NCBI GenBank assembly: GCA_016932375.1
Contig: JAFGDA010000121.1
Location: forward strand, 1-6,756
Direction: 5' to 3'
Origin: Actinomycetota bacterium
GTDB lineage: Bacteria; Actinomycetota; Humimicrobiia; Humimicrobiales; Humimicrobiaceae
Length of the DNA: 6,756 nt
Shown: positions 1 through 5,712 of the stretch, piece after piece
Layout of the letters: every line of letters begins with the position of its first letter
Position numbering within the stretch: position 1 is the first letter of the stretch
Notes under the pieces: model-generated
What the model was told of the DNA's origin: nothing
What the model saw: the letters and a program-made list of their open reading frames with translations, nothing else
The model's database searches: none
Made by a program: the position numbers and the translations under genes

Positions 1-651
1 AAACCTGACAGGTTGATAATTTACAGCAATGTTAAAATTGGAAAGGGCCATGATATAGCCCCCTGGGTCGTACTGGGAAAACCACCCCTGGGTAAAAAAG
101 AAGGGGAGATCGAACTGGTCATAGGGGATAATGCTATAATACGGTCTTTTACAACCATATATGCCGGCTGCACCATAGGTGATAATTTTTCGACGGGCCA
201 GAATGTATCTATAAGGGAAGATAATGTTATTGGCAATAATGTCAGCATAGGAACCTCATCAACGATAGAGTTTGGCAATGTGATTGGAGACGGCTCCCGA
301 ATACATTCAGGCTGTTTTCTTGAGATGACAACAGTGGGAAGGGATGTTTTTATCGGGCCCAATGTAGTTTTTACGGATGACCCTCACCCGATGAAATGCC
401 CGCATTATAAAGAGTGCAAAGGCGGTTCGGTTCTGGAGGACCTTGTAAAGATAGGGGCAAACTGCACAATACTGCCGGGGGTAAGGATAGGGAAGAATTC
501 CCTGATCGGGGCAGGTTCGGTGGTTGTCCGGGATGTTGACACTGATTCGGTTTATGCGGGAAATCCTGCAAAGTACATAAAAAGCATCCATAACCTTAAA
601 TGCGAAAAGGGATATTTTGAGAGGCCTTACCTGTGGGAACCGTATATATAA
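1..651 (+). CDS. Hexapeptide-repeat (left-handed beta-helix) sugar N-acyltransferase, 5' end outside window
   Basis: Probably transfers an acetyl (acyl) group from acyl-CoA to an amino group on a nucleotide-linked sugar in the cytoplasm, as WbpD/WlbB-type enzymes do; the substrate cannot be read from sequence. The frame is open from base 1. The first possible start is TTG at 13, with AGG directly against it and no room for an RBS, so the real start is probably upstream. Counting from base 13 (212 residues), imperfect [LIV]-G-x-x-x-x hexads run from about 36 to 172 (IGDN, IGNN, IGDG, IGPN, IGAN, IGKN, IGAG). A loop holds F-T-D-D-P-H-P (120-126) followed by C129 and C135, a CP-x4-C-x-GG pattern I recall from related enzymes. 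The coil ends with A-G-N-P-A-K (182-187), typical of the family's C-terminus. The family is secure; the exact substrate is not. The preceding genes, possibly a 3-dehydrogenase and an aminotransferase, are not visible. Confidence 0.88.
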   Translation, partial: KPDRLIIYSNVKIGKGHDIAPWVVLGKPPLGKKEGEIELVIGDNAIIRSFTTIYAGCTIGDNFSTGQNVSIREDNVIGNNVSIGTSSTIEFGNVIGDGSRIHSGCFLEMTTVGRDVFIGPNVVFTDDPHPMKCPHYKECKGGSVLEDLVKIGANCTILPGVRIGKNSLIGAGSVVVRDVDTDSVYAGNPAKYIKSIHNLKCEKGYFERPYLWEPYI

Positions 652-740
652 ATATATATTTTAGAAAATAAACAAAAGCTTTCCCAGCCTGGACCTCCTT
701 TTTTCATGCCCGGATGTGGTAGTTGATACAGCAGTATTTA

Positions 741-769
741 TTGTGGTTTTAACTTATATTTTATATAAT
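741..769 (+). promoter_or_regulatory. Candidate sigma70-type promoter for the wzz/wzy-like genes
   Basis: TTGTGG at 741-746 and a perfect TATAAT at 764-769 are separated by 17 bases, the ideal spacing. They lie about 80 bases upstream of the start at 849, in a 197-bp spacer with no gene. The -35 box matches the consensus at 4 of 6 positions. The surroundings are very AT-rich, so a TATAAT could arise by chance. I see no convincing terminator for the preceding gene in 652-740, so read-through from upstream is also possible. Confidence 0.4.
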
Positions 770-833
770 TTAACGAATATTTTTTAACTGTTCTGGTTCA
801 AAAATACTTGACTGTAATGGTTTCAATTAAATT

Positions 834-839
834 AAGGAG
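834..839 (+). promoter_or_regulatory. Ribosome binding site (AAGGAG) for the Wzz-like gene
   Basis: AAGGAG ends 9 bases before the ATG at 849. It is a near-consensus Shine-Dalgarno sequence and supports that start. Confidence 0.8.
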
Positions 840-848
840 TTACTGTCT

Positions 849-1679
849 ATGGCCATAAATCATAAAAAAAATGGTTCATCGGAAATAGATATAAGGGATA
901 TTTTCCATGTTTTTTTCAAGAATAAATGGTGGTTTGTCAGCGGGTTTCTGGTTATTTTTATTGCCGGGGCGCTTTTTTCCTTTTTCAGGACGCCGCAATA
1001 TAATCTTACAAGTACTATCCAGATAAACAGTATCGCTCCCGAATATTTTGAAGAGCTTATTAAATTATTTCCTGAGAAGGCAAGCAACCTTATAGGTATT
1101 TCCTATCTTACTGTTTCAGAAGAAATGAAGTCAGACGAAATGCTTGAAGAACTGAATAACGTTCTGGACATGGATAAGAAGGAGCTGGAAAATTCAATTT
1201 ATGTCTCTGTAGAACAGGGAGGAATTTTAAAGCTTACAACAGTTTACAGCGAAGAGGAAGCTACATATCTTATAAACAGGACACTTCTTGATATGTATCT
1301 TGAGAAAAAAGAGGCTGAAATAAATAATTCATACGATGATCTTTTAAATGAAACTGAAAACAGCATGTCAGATATGATGGGCAAGATAGAGGATTTATCA
1401 GGAGAAGCCGGCGAAAGCAATAATCTGGCTGATAAGGAAATTGAACTCAGGTATGAGGATTATTACTTGCTTGAGAAAAACAGGGATCTTCTTGTTGATA
1501 ATAAAACACTTTTCATAGATAGAATAGTGGTATTACAGAATCCTGAAAAGTCGAATATTTATAAAAATTTTAGTATGAAACGGGATATTGTTTTCAGCTT
1601 TTTTCTGGCTATCGCTGTGGGTATACTGCTGGCATTTGCGGTAAATTATTTCCAATCTTTAAAATTAAAGAATAAATGA
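849..1679 (+). CDS. Wzz-type chain-length determinant / polysaccharide co-polymerase
   Basis: Likely an inner-membrane protein that sets polymer length by working with a Wzy polymerase. The 276 residues have the Wzz layout. A short cytoplasmic N-terminus carries I-D-I-R-D-I-F (13-19), and TM1 is about 27-46. After TM1 comes the usual F-x-R-T-P-x-Y (46-51) leading into a beta-strand (STIQI, 55-59). An extracytoplasmic region rich in Glu, Lys and Leu follows, with helical or coiled-coil character at about 148-215, then TM2 at about 247-267 and a basic tail (LKLKNK). There is no C-terminal tyrosine kinase domain. The protein is shorter than typical Wzz (about 320-350 residues), and the proline-rich stretch normally just before TM2 is reduced to a single N-P (231-232). 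Start: ATG at 849 with AAGGAG upstream. The stop overlaps the next ATG (ATGA), implying translational coupling to the Wzy/WaaL-like gene. Family assignment rests on architecture and the TM1-flanking motif more than on strong sequence identity. Confidence 0.78.
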   Translation: MAINHKKNGSSEIDIRDIFHVFFKNKWWFVSGFLVIFIAGALFSFFRTPQYNLTSTIQINSIAPEYFEELIKLFPEKASNLIGISYLTVSEEMKSDEMLEELNNVLDMDKKELENSIYVSVEQGGILKLTTVYSEEEATYLINRTLLDMYLEKKEAEINNSYDDLLNETENSMSDMMGKIEDLSGEAGESNNLADKEIELRYEDYYLLEKNRDLLVDNKTLFIDRIVVLQNPEKSNIYKNFSMKRDIVFSFFLAIAVGILLAFAVNYFQSLKLKNK

Positions 1680-3010
1680 CAAGAGCCTGTTTTTTAAAGA
1701 ATAATAAGGTCTACAAGATAATCTTATATGTAATCCTTGCTTCACCCGGGTTATTTTTACTGGTGAATAAATACCCTCTTCTTGCCATAGCATCAAACCT
1801 TGTGGTTCTTCTTCTGGGGGTATTTTTTTTATTTTACAGGGGTTCTATTACTTCCGATCATTATGATATTTTAAAGGTCCTTCTGTTCATTTATATTTAT
1901 TTGACATTGAGCTATTTCATATCGAACCAGCCTGTTGAAAATTTTTTTTCCTATGATTTTTTAAGGTATGATGGCAGTTTCTTTTTCAGTTATATACTAT
2001 TTTTTGCCCTTGCAGTACCTTATTTTGATTATAAGGAAGTATCAAAATTATATTTCAAGTTCCTTTTTGTGATTTTCTTTTTATTCTCGCTTTCAGGGAT
2101 AATCCTGTATCTGAGTAAGAATTATATATTGATGTTTATTGATCAGGGTGCAAGTTACGGAAATACTTTCAAAGCTCTTAATAATGCCCATAACGCTACC
2201 GGCTCGGTTTATGCGGTTGTCTGCGTTTTCCTGATTGTCTTTATGTTAAAGGAGTCCAGGTGGAAATACAGGGTATTATATATTTTTACATTGTTGATGT
2301 GCCTGGCATGCCTTTTTCTTACGAGGAGCAGGGGAAGTTATGTAAGTTTTGCTGTGGGTGCAGTTATTGTAATCTGGTTTCATTTTAGATCGATAAAGAA
2401 ATTTGCAATATCAATGCTTGTGATGGCTGCTGTTGCCGCACCCCTGGTTTTCATATCGGGTGCCTTTAAAAGAATTTTGATGATTTTTAAGCTGGATGAG
2501 GCAAATAATGCATGGAGGCTGGTATTATGGGAAAGGGCGTTGTATATGTTCAGGCAGAGCCCCATATTCGGGATAGGGTTCGCAAGATTCAATGATATTG
2601 ATTTCCCTTCAAGCAGGTTAAATGATTTCAGTTTTGAGCATCTGCATAATTTTACCGGCTATCCCGGAATAGTCTCCTTCTTCCTTGAGCCTAAATATGA
2701 TTTCAGCACTGCGCATGCACACAGTTCTTACTTTCAATTTTTAGCTGAGACAGGGATAATAGGTATGGGCCTTGTCATATTTTTCTGGGCCTTTATGTTT
2801 AAAAAAATGTTTAAAGCCTACAATACGGTAGGCAGTAGTTTTTCAAAGAAGGTTTTTTTATGCTGCATGGGGGGCGTTGCGGTTTTATTTACTCTTGCCC
2901 TGACAGAAAATTATTTTTCGGCCGCCACGGTTATGATGTGCATTTCCATGGTATCGTCACTTGCACTGGGAGTTTACTGGCAGGAGAGGAATAATATTGC
3001 CTTTAATTGA
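1676..3010 (+). CDS. O-antigen polymerase/ligase family (Wzy/WaaL-like) membrane protein
   Basis: A polytopic inner-membrane glycosyltransferase of the O-antigen ligase/polymerase superfamily. It probably joins lipid-linked repeat units (Wzy role) or transfers finished chains to an acceptor (WaaL role). The 444 residues contain roughly 10-12 hydrophobic segments. A large outer loop (about 262-355) precedes the last three segments, as is usual for the family. Signature stretches are T-R-S-R-G-S-Y (216-222), R-L-x-L-W-E-R-A (281-288) followed by S-P-I-F-G-I-G-F (295-302), and A-H-A-H-S-S-Y (346-352) running into F-L-A-E-T-G-I-I-G (355-363). H349 sits where the conserved loop His of the superfamily lies. 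No good Shine-Dalgarno precedes the ATG at 1676; the ATGA overlap with the Wzz-like gene suggests coupled translation. The Wzz-like partner favours polymerase over ligase, but sequence alone does not separate them. The gene is AT-rich: bases 2041-2100 contain 16 G/C in 60. Confidence 0.85.
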   Translation: MTRACFLKNNKVYKIILYVILASPGLFLLVNKYPLLAIASNLVVLLLGVFFLFYRGSITSDHYDILKVLLFIYIYLTLSYFISNQPVENFFSYDFLRYDGSFFFSYILFFALAVPYFDYKEVSKLYFKFLFVIFFLFSLSGIILYLSKNYILMFIDQGASYGNTFKALNNAHNATGSVYAVVCVFLIVFMLKESRWKYRVLYIFTLLMCLACLFLTRSRGSYVSFAVGAVIVIWFHFRSIKKFAISMLVMAAVAAPLVFISGAFKRILMIFKLDEANNAWRLVLWERALYMFRQSPIFGIGFARFNDIDFPSSRLNDFSFEHLHNFTGYPGIVSFFLEPKYDFSTAHAHSSYFQFLAETGIIGMGLVIFFWAFMFKKMFKAYNTVGSSFSKKVFLCCMGGVAVLFTLALTENYFSAATVMMCISMVSSLALGVYWQERNNIAFN

Positions 3011-3035
3011 ACTTGTTACTGATTGTTAACGGGAT

Positions 3036-3040
3036 AAGGA
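3036..3040 (+). promoter_or_regulatory. Ribosome binding site (AAGGA) that decides the wecC start
   Basis: AAGGA ends 8 bases before the ATG at 3049. The alternative in-frame TTG at 3007 overlaps the previous stop (TTGA) and has no RBS. It would add 14 residues ahead of the Rossmann strand, where the family normally begins. Confidence 0.75.
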
Positions 3041-3048
3041 TATTGATA

Positions 3049-4296
3049 ATGAAAAAGATTTGCGTGATGGGCCTCGGATATATAGGCCTTCCGACAGCAA
3101 GCCTGCTTGCAAATAACGGTTATGAGGTCCTGGGCGTCGATAAAAATGCCAGGGTCATAGATAAGTTAAATGCAGGTAACCCTCATATAGAGGAACCTGA
3201 CCTTAAGGGGATATTCATAAGCGCGCTTAATGAAGGAAGACTTAAGGTTTCCGGAAAAGCCCAAAAGTCGGATATATTCATAATATCCGTACCCACCCCT
3301 CTTGGAGATGACAATAAGGCAGATCTAAGCTATGTAGAGGCGGCTTCTGCAGAAATATCCCGGTATATAAGCAGGGGGAATCTTGTCATACTGGAATCCA
3401 CTTCACCAATGGATACAACCGAAAAGCTTGTGGGTGGAATCATACACGAAAATTCCGGTCTTAAAGCAGGTAAGGATTACCTGCTTTCTTTCTGTCCGGA
3501 AAGGGTGCTTCCCGGAAAGATTATCTTTGAGCTTGTCAACAATAACAGGATTATCGGGGGAATTGACAGGGAATCGGCTGAAGAGGCAAGGGAAGTTTAC
3601 AGCAGTTTTGTAAAAGGGGAAATGTTCCTTACGGACTTAAGAACCGCAGAGCTTGTAAAACTGGTTGAGAACACCTACAGGGACGTAAACCTTGCTTTCG
3701 CAAATGAGCTTTCACTGATATGCGCTGATTATGATATCAATGTCCGGGATGTTATAAAGTATGCAAATATGCACCCTAGGGTCAATATTTTAAATCCTGG
3801 GCCGGGGGTGGGAGGCCACTGCATCCCCATAGACCCCTGGTTCATACTCCAGAGTGTCAGCCGGAAGAACACGCTTATAGAGAGAAGCAGGAGAATAAAC
3901 GACGACATGCCGCTTGTCGTATCAGGGAGGATATTCGACCTCATCCGGAAAAACAAGAACCCTAAAGCCACTATTTTAGGGGCAAGTTACAAGGAAAATG
4001 TCGGTGATCACAGGGAGAGCCCGACAAAGGCCGTGGTAAGTGACCTGCTTGCAAAAAAAGTCAGGGTATCGGTATATGACCCGCTTGTGGATGACTTTAT
4101 AAACAGGGAGGAGAGCCTGGAGGCATCACTTAAAAGCTCGGATATAATGGTCCTGATGGTCGGTCATAACGTATTTAGGGATATTGATTTTAAAAAAGCC
4201 TGTAAATTGATGAGGAATAAGACCGTTTTTGACACGAGGAATTTTTATGACGGTGAGGAGCTGGCCAGCAGGGGTTTTAAGTACTATAGACTTTAA
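3049..4296 (+). CDS. wecC: UDP-N-acetyl-D-mannosamine dehydrogenase (UDP-ManNAcA-forming)
   Basis: Oxidises C6 of UDP-ManNAc twice with NAD+ to give UDP-ManNAcA in the cytoplasm. The 415 residues match the nucleotide-sugar dehydrogenase family throughout. The Rossmann motif is G-L-G-Y-I-G (8-13), with D31 at the end of strand 2 for NAD ribose. V-P-T-P (81-84) and E-S-T-S-P (116-120) are present, as is C-P-E-R-V-L-P-G (149-156). The central helix has K204, E207-N208, R211 and N219-E220. The catalytic Cys is C258 in G-P-G-V-G-G-H-C-I (251-259), followed by D-P-W-F (262-265). The C-terminal UDP-binding domain has N317-x2-D320-x-R322-E-S-P. From memory, R-x-V-N-I-L-x-P-G-P-G-V-G-G-H-C and A-N-E-L-S-L-I-C-A match E. 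coli WecC, so UDP-ManNAc is favoured over UDP-GlcNAc (WbpA type), though this is inferred. It sits 38 bases after the Wzy/WaaL-like gene, probably in the same transcript. Its pathway partner, the epimerase, lies across a structured spacer. Confidence 0.93.
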   Translation: MKKICVMGLGYIGLPTASLLANNGYEVLGVDKNARVIDKLNAGNPHIEEPDLKGIFISALNEGRLKVSGKAQKSDIFIISVPTPLGDDNKADLSYVEAASAEISRYISRGNLVILESTSPMDTTEKLVGGIIHENSGLKAGKDYLLSFCPERVLPGKIIFELVNNNRIIGGIDRESAEEAREVYSSFVKGEMFLTDLRTAELVKLVENTYRDVNLAFANELSLICADYDINVRDVIKYANMHPRVNILNPGPGVGGHCIPIDPWFILQSVSRKNTLIERSRRINDDMPLVVSGRIFDLIRKNKNPKATILGASYKENVGDHRESPTKAVVSDLLAKKVRVSVYDPLVDDFINREESLEASLKSSDIMVLMVGHNVFRDIDFKKACKLMRNKTVFDTRNFYDGEELASRGFKYYRL

Positions 4297-4346
4297 AACT
4301 CATAATCGAAATCCAATGAAAATGAACTAGCCTTATGATGATTATT

Positions 4347-4371
4347 CGGGTTTCAGGAGTCTAATAACCCG
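4347..4371 (+). other. Potential hairpin 1 in the wecC-wecB spacer
   Basis: CGGGTT (4347-4352) pairs perfectly with AACCCG (4366-4371) around a 13-base loop. There is no T-run afterwards, so it is not a standard intrinsic terminator. A 6-bp stem can occur by chance. Confidence 0.3.
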
Positions 4372-4399
4372 CCAGTTCAGGGTACCACTAATTTTCGTG

Positions 4400-4431
4400 C
4401 GCGGGCATTATCTACACAGAAAATGCTTGCG
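4400..4431 (+). other. Potential RNA hairpin 2 in the wecC-wecB spacer
   Basis: CGCGGGCATT (4400-4409) can pair with AATGCTTGCG (4422-4431) over 10 consecutive positions, eight Watson-Crick and two G-U, around a 12-base loop. The two G-U pairs would be A-C mismatches on the other strand, so any role would be in a + strand transcript. The next bases are GGAAATCC, with no T-tract, so an intrinsic terminator is unlikely. It could be a leader structure, an RNA-processing site or chance. Confidence 0.4.
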
Positions 4432-4502
4432 GGAAATCCGGGCATATGGGTTTTAAATCTTGATGCATACTCGTGATATAAATGTTAATATGTTACCCTT
4501 TA

Positions 4503-4516
4503 TGTAAAGATTTACA
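4503..4516. promoter_or_regulatory. Perfect dyad TGTAAA-GA-TTTACA, possible operator
   Basis: A perfect inverted repeat with 6-base arms and a 2-base centre. It is followed at 4518-4523 by a third copy of TGTAAA. It lies 33 bases upstream of the chosen wecB start, in noncoding DNA. This is the size of a dimeric regulator site, but AT-rich dyads of this length do occur by chance. I do not assign a regulator. Confidence 0.3.
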
Positions 4517-4539
4517 GTGTAAACGATGGCTGAATTAAC

Positions 4540-4545
4540 AGGAGG
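4540..4545 (+). promoter_or_regulatory. Ribosome binding site (AGGAGG) that decides the wecB start
   Basis: A consensus AGGAGG ends 4 bases before the ATG at 4550. The earlier in-frame ATG at 4526 has no RBS and would place this AGGAGG inside the gene. The spacing is slightly short, but the strength of the site favours 4550. Confidence 0.7.
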
Positions 4546-4549
4546 GATA

Positions 4550-5704
4550 ATGGCCGGTAATACGGGCAAAAAAAAGAAGATAAATGTACTGGTTTGCATG
4601 GGTACCAGGCCCGAGGGCATAAAGCTTGCCCCGGTTATAACCGCATTAAAACAGCGGAAAAATAATTTCAGCTTTAAGGTCTGCTCGACCGGCCAGCACA
4701 GGGAAATGCTTGACCAGGTATTCGATTTTTTTGATATTGTGCCTGATTTTGACCTGGACCTGATGGAAAAAAACCAGTCTCTCGGGTACCTGTCATCCAA
4801 AATATTAAAGGAGATTGGAAAGATTTTTGACGAGGCAGCTCCCGATATTGTCCTTGTCCAGGGTGACACGACCACAGCCTTCCTTACGGCCCTGAGCGCA
4901 TTCTATAAAAAAATAAAAACAGGGCATGTCGAGGCGGGACTGAGGACATATGACAGGATGAACCCATTTCCTGAAGAGATAAACAGGCAGCTTGTCTCAA
5001 GGGTTGCCGATTTCCATTTTGCCCCTACAAAAAAAGCTTTCGATAACCTTGCAGGTGAAAATGTGGACAGGGAAAATATAGCTGTAACCGGGAACACTGT
5101 GGTCGATGCAATACTGTGGAGCATAAAGAAAATAGAGAAATACATGGTAGAGATCGAAAAGGGCGAGCCTTTCAGCCTGCTTGACGAAAATAAAAAGATA
5201 ATACTTGTCACGATGCACCGGCGTGAATCCTTTGGAAAAGACATCGAAAATGTATGCAGGGCGCTTAAGGAAATTTCCGGAAGTTATGATAAAATCCAGG
5301 TAGTGTATCCTGTTCACCTGAACCCCAATGTCAGGGGCCCGGTATATGAGATGCTGGGAAAAGTGAAAAATATCATACTTACCAGGCCTCTTGGATATGA
5401 ACCGTTTTTATGGCTCATGAGCAGGTCTTATTTCATTATTACCGATTCAGGTGGTGTGCAGGAAGAAGCGCCGACACTGAAGAAGCCAGTCCTGGTTATA
5501 AGGAAGAAGACGGAGAGGACAGAATCGGTGGATATTGGCATTTCAAGGCTGGTTGGTACGGAGACCAAAAATATAGTGGCAAATGCCTCCGGGCTACTTG
5601 ATAATGAAGAAAATTACATGAAGATGGTCTCTGCAGGGAACCCTTACGGAGATGGGCATGCGGCAGACAAAATACTGGACTTTATTTTGAAAAAAATGAG
5701 CTGA
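4550..5704 (+). CDS. wecB: UDP-N-acetylglucosamine 2-epimerase (non-hydrolysing)
   Basis: Interconverts UDP-GlcNAc and UDP-ManNAc in the cytoplasm, supplying the dehydrogenase encoded upstream. The 384 residues are the usual length and align end to end with the WecB/MnaA family. G-T-R-P-E-G-I-K (18-25) has R20 and K25 at the positions of E. coli Arg10 and Lys15. Q-G-D-T-T-T (104-109) has D106 (Asp95). G-H-V-E-A-G-L-R (125-132) has E128 (Glu117). F-P-E-E (140-143) has E142 (Glu131). T-M-H-R-R-E-S-F-G (221-229) has H223 (His213). V-Y-P-V-H-L-N-P-N-V-R (252-262) and the UDP-binding T-D-S-G-G-V-Q-E-E-A-P (298-308) follow. All catalytic positions known for the non-hydrolysing enzymes are kept. H-R-R-E-S-F-G rather than H-R-R-E-N also occurs in E. 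coli WecB, as I recall it. The preferred start is 4550; 4526 would add eight residues. The next gene starts 8 bases after the stop, so the two are probably co-transcribed. Confidence 0.95.
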   Translation: MAGNTGKKKKINVLVCMGTRPEGIKLAPVITALKQRKNNFSFKVCSTGQHREMLDQVFDFFDIVPDFDLDLMEKNQSLGYLSSKILKEIGKIFDEAAPDIVLVQGDTTTAFLTALSAFYKKIKTGHVEAGLRTYDRMNPFPEEINRQLVSRVADFHFAPTKKAFDNLAGENVDRENIAVTGNTVVDAILWSIKKIEKYMVEIEKGEPFSLLDENKKIILVTMHRRESFGKDIENVCRALKEISGSYDKIQVVYPVHLNPNVRGPVYEMLGKVKNIILTRPLGYEPFLWLMSRSYFIITDSGGVQEEAPTLKKPVLVIRKKTERTESVDIGISRLVGTETKNIVANASGLLDNEENYMKMVSAGNPYGDGHAADKILDFILKKMS

Positions 5705-5706
5705 GG
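5703..5706 (+). promoter_or_regulatory. Ribosome binding site (GAGG) for the MDR oxidoreductase
   Basis: GAGG overlaps the wecB stop codon and ends 6 bases before the ATG at 5713. It supports this start and coupled translation with wecB. Confidence 0.6.
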
Positions 5707-5712
5707 TGGCTT

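Noticed and set aside
754..768. TTATAT-TTT-ATATAA inverted repeat in the spacer before the Wzz-like gene
   Set aside because: It is purely A/T with a 3-base loop in an AT-rich spacer and overlaps the candidate -10 box. It has no T-tract and is best explained by composition.
808..836. TTGACT at 808-813 as a -35 box
   Set aside because: The position 17 bases downstream (ATTAAG, 831-836) is a poor -10 and would start transcription within or past the RBS. The 741-769 pair is better.
4275..4298. AT-rich imperfect hairpin (TTTTAA...TTAAAA) across the wecC stop codon, considered as a terminator
   Set aside because: The stem is nearly all A/T with a bulge, and no T-run follows, so it would not act as an intrinsic terminator.
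4460..4482. TTGATG / TATAAA pair as a wecB promoter
   Set aside because: The spacing is only 11 bases, and no good -10 lies 16-18 bases from TTGATG. A promoter in this spacer remains possible but is not shown.
4453..4875. 140-codon open frame on the minus strand over the start of wecB
   Set aside because: It lies antisense to a well-conserved epimerase, its translation has no recognisable domain, and long antisense frames are expected opposite such genes.
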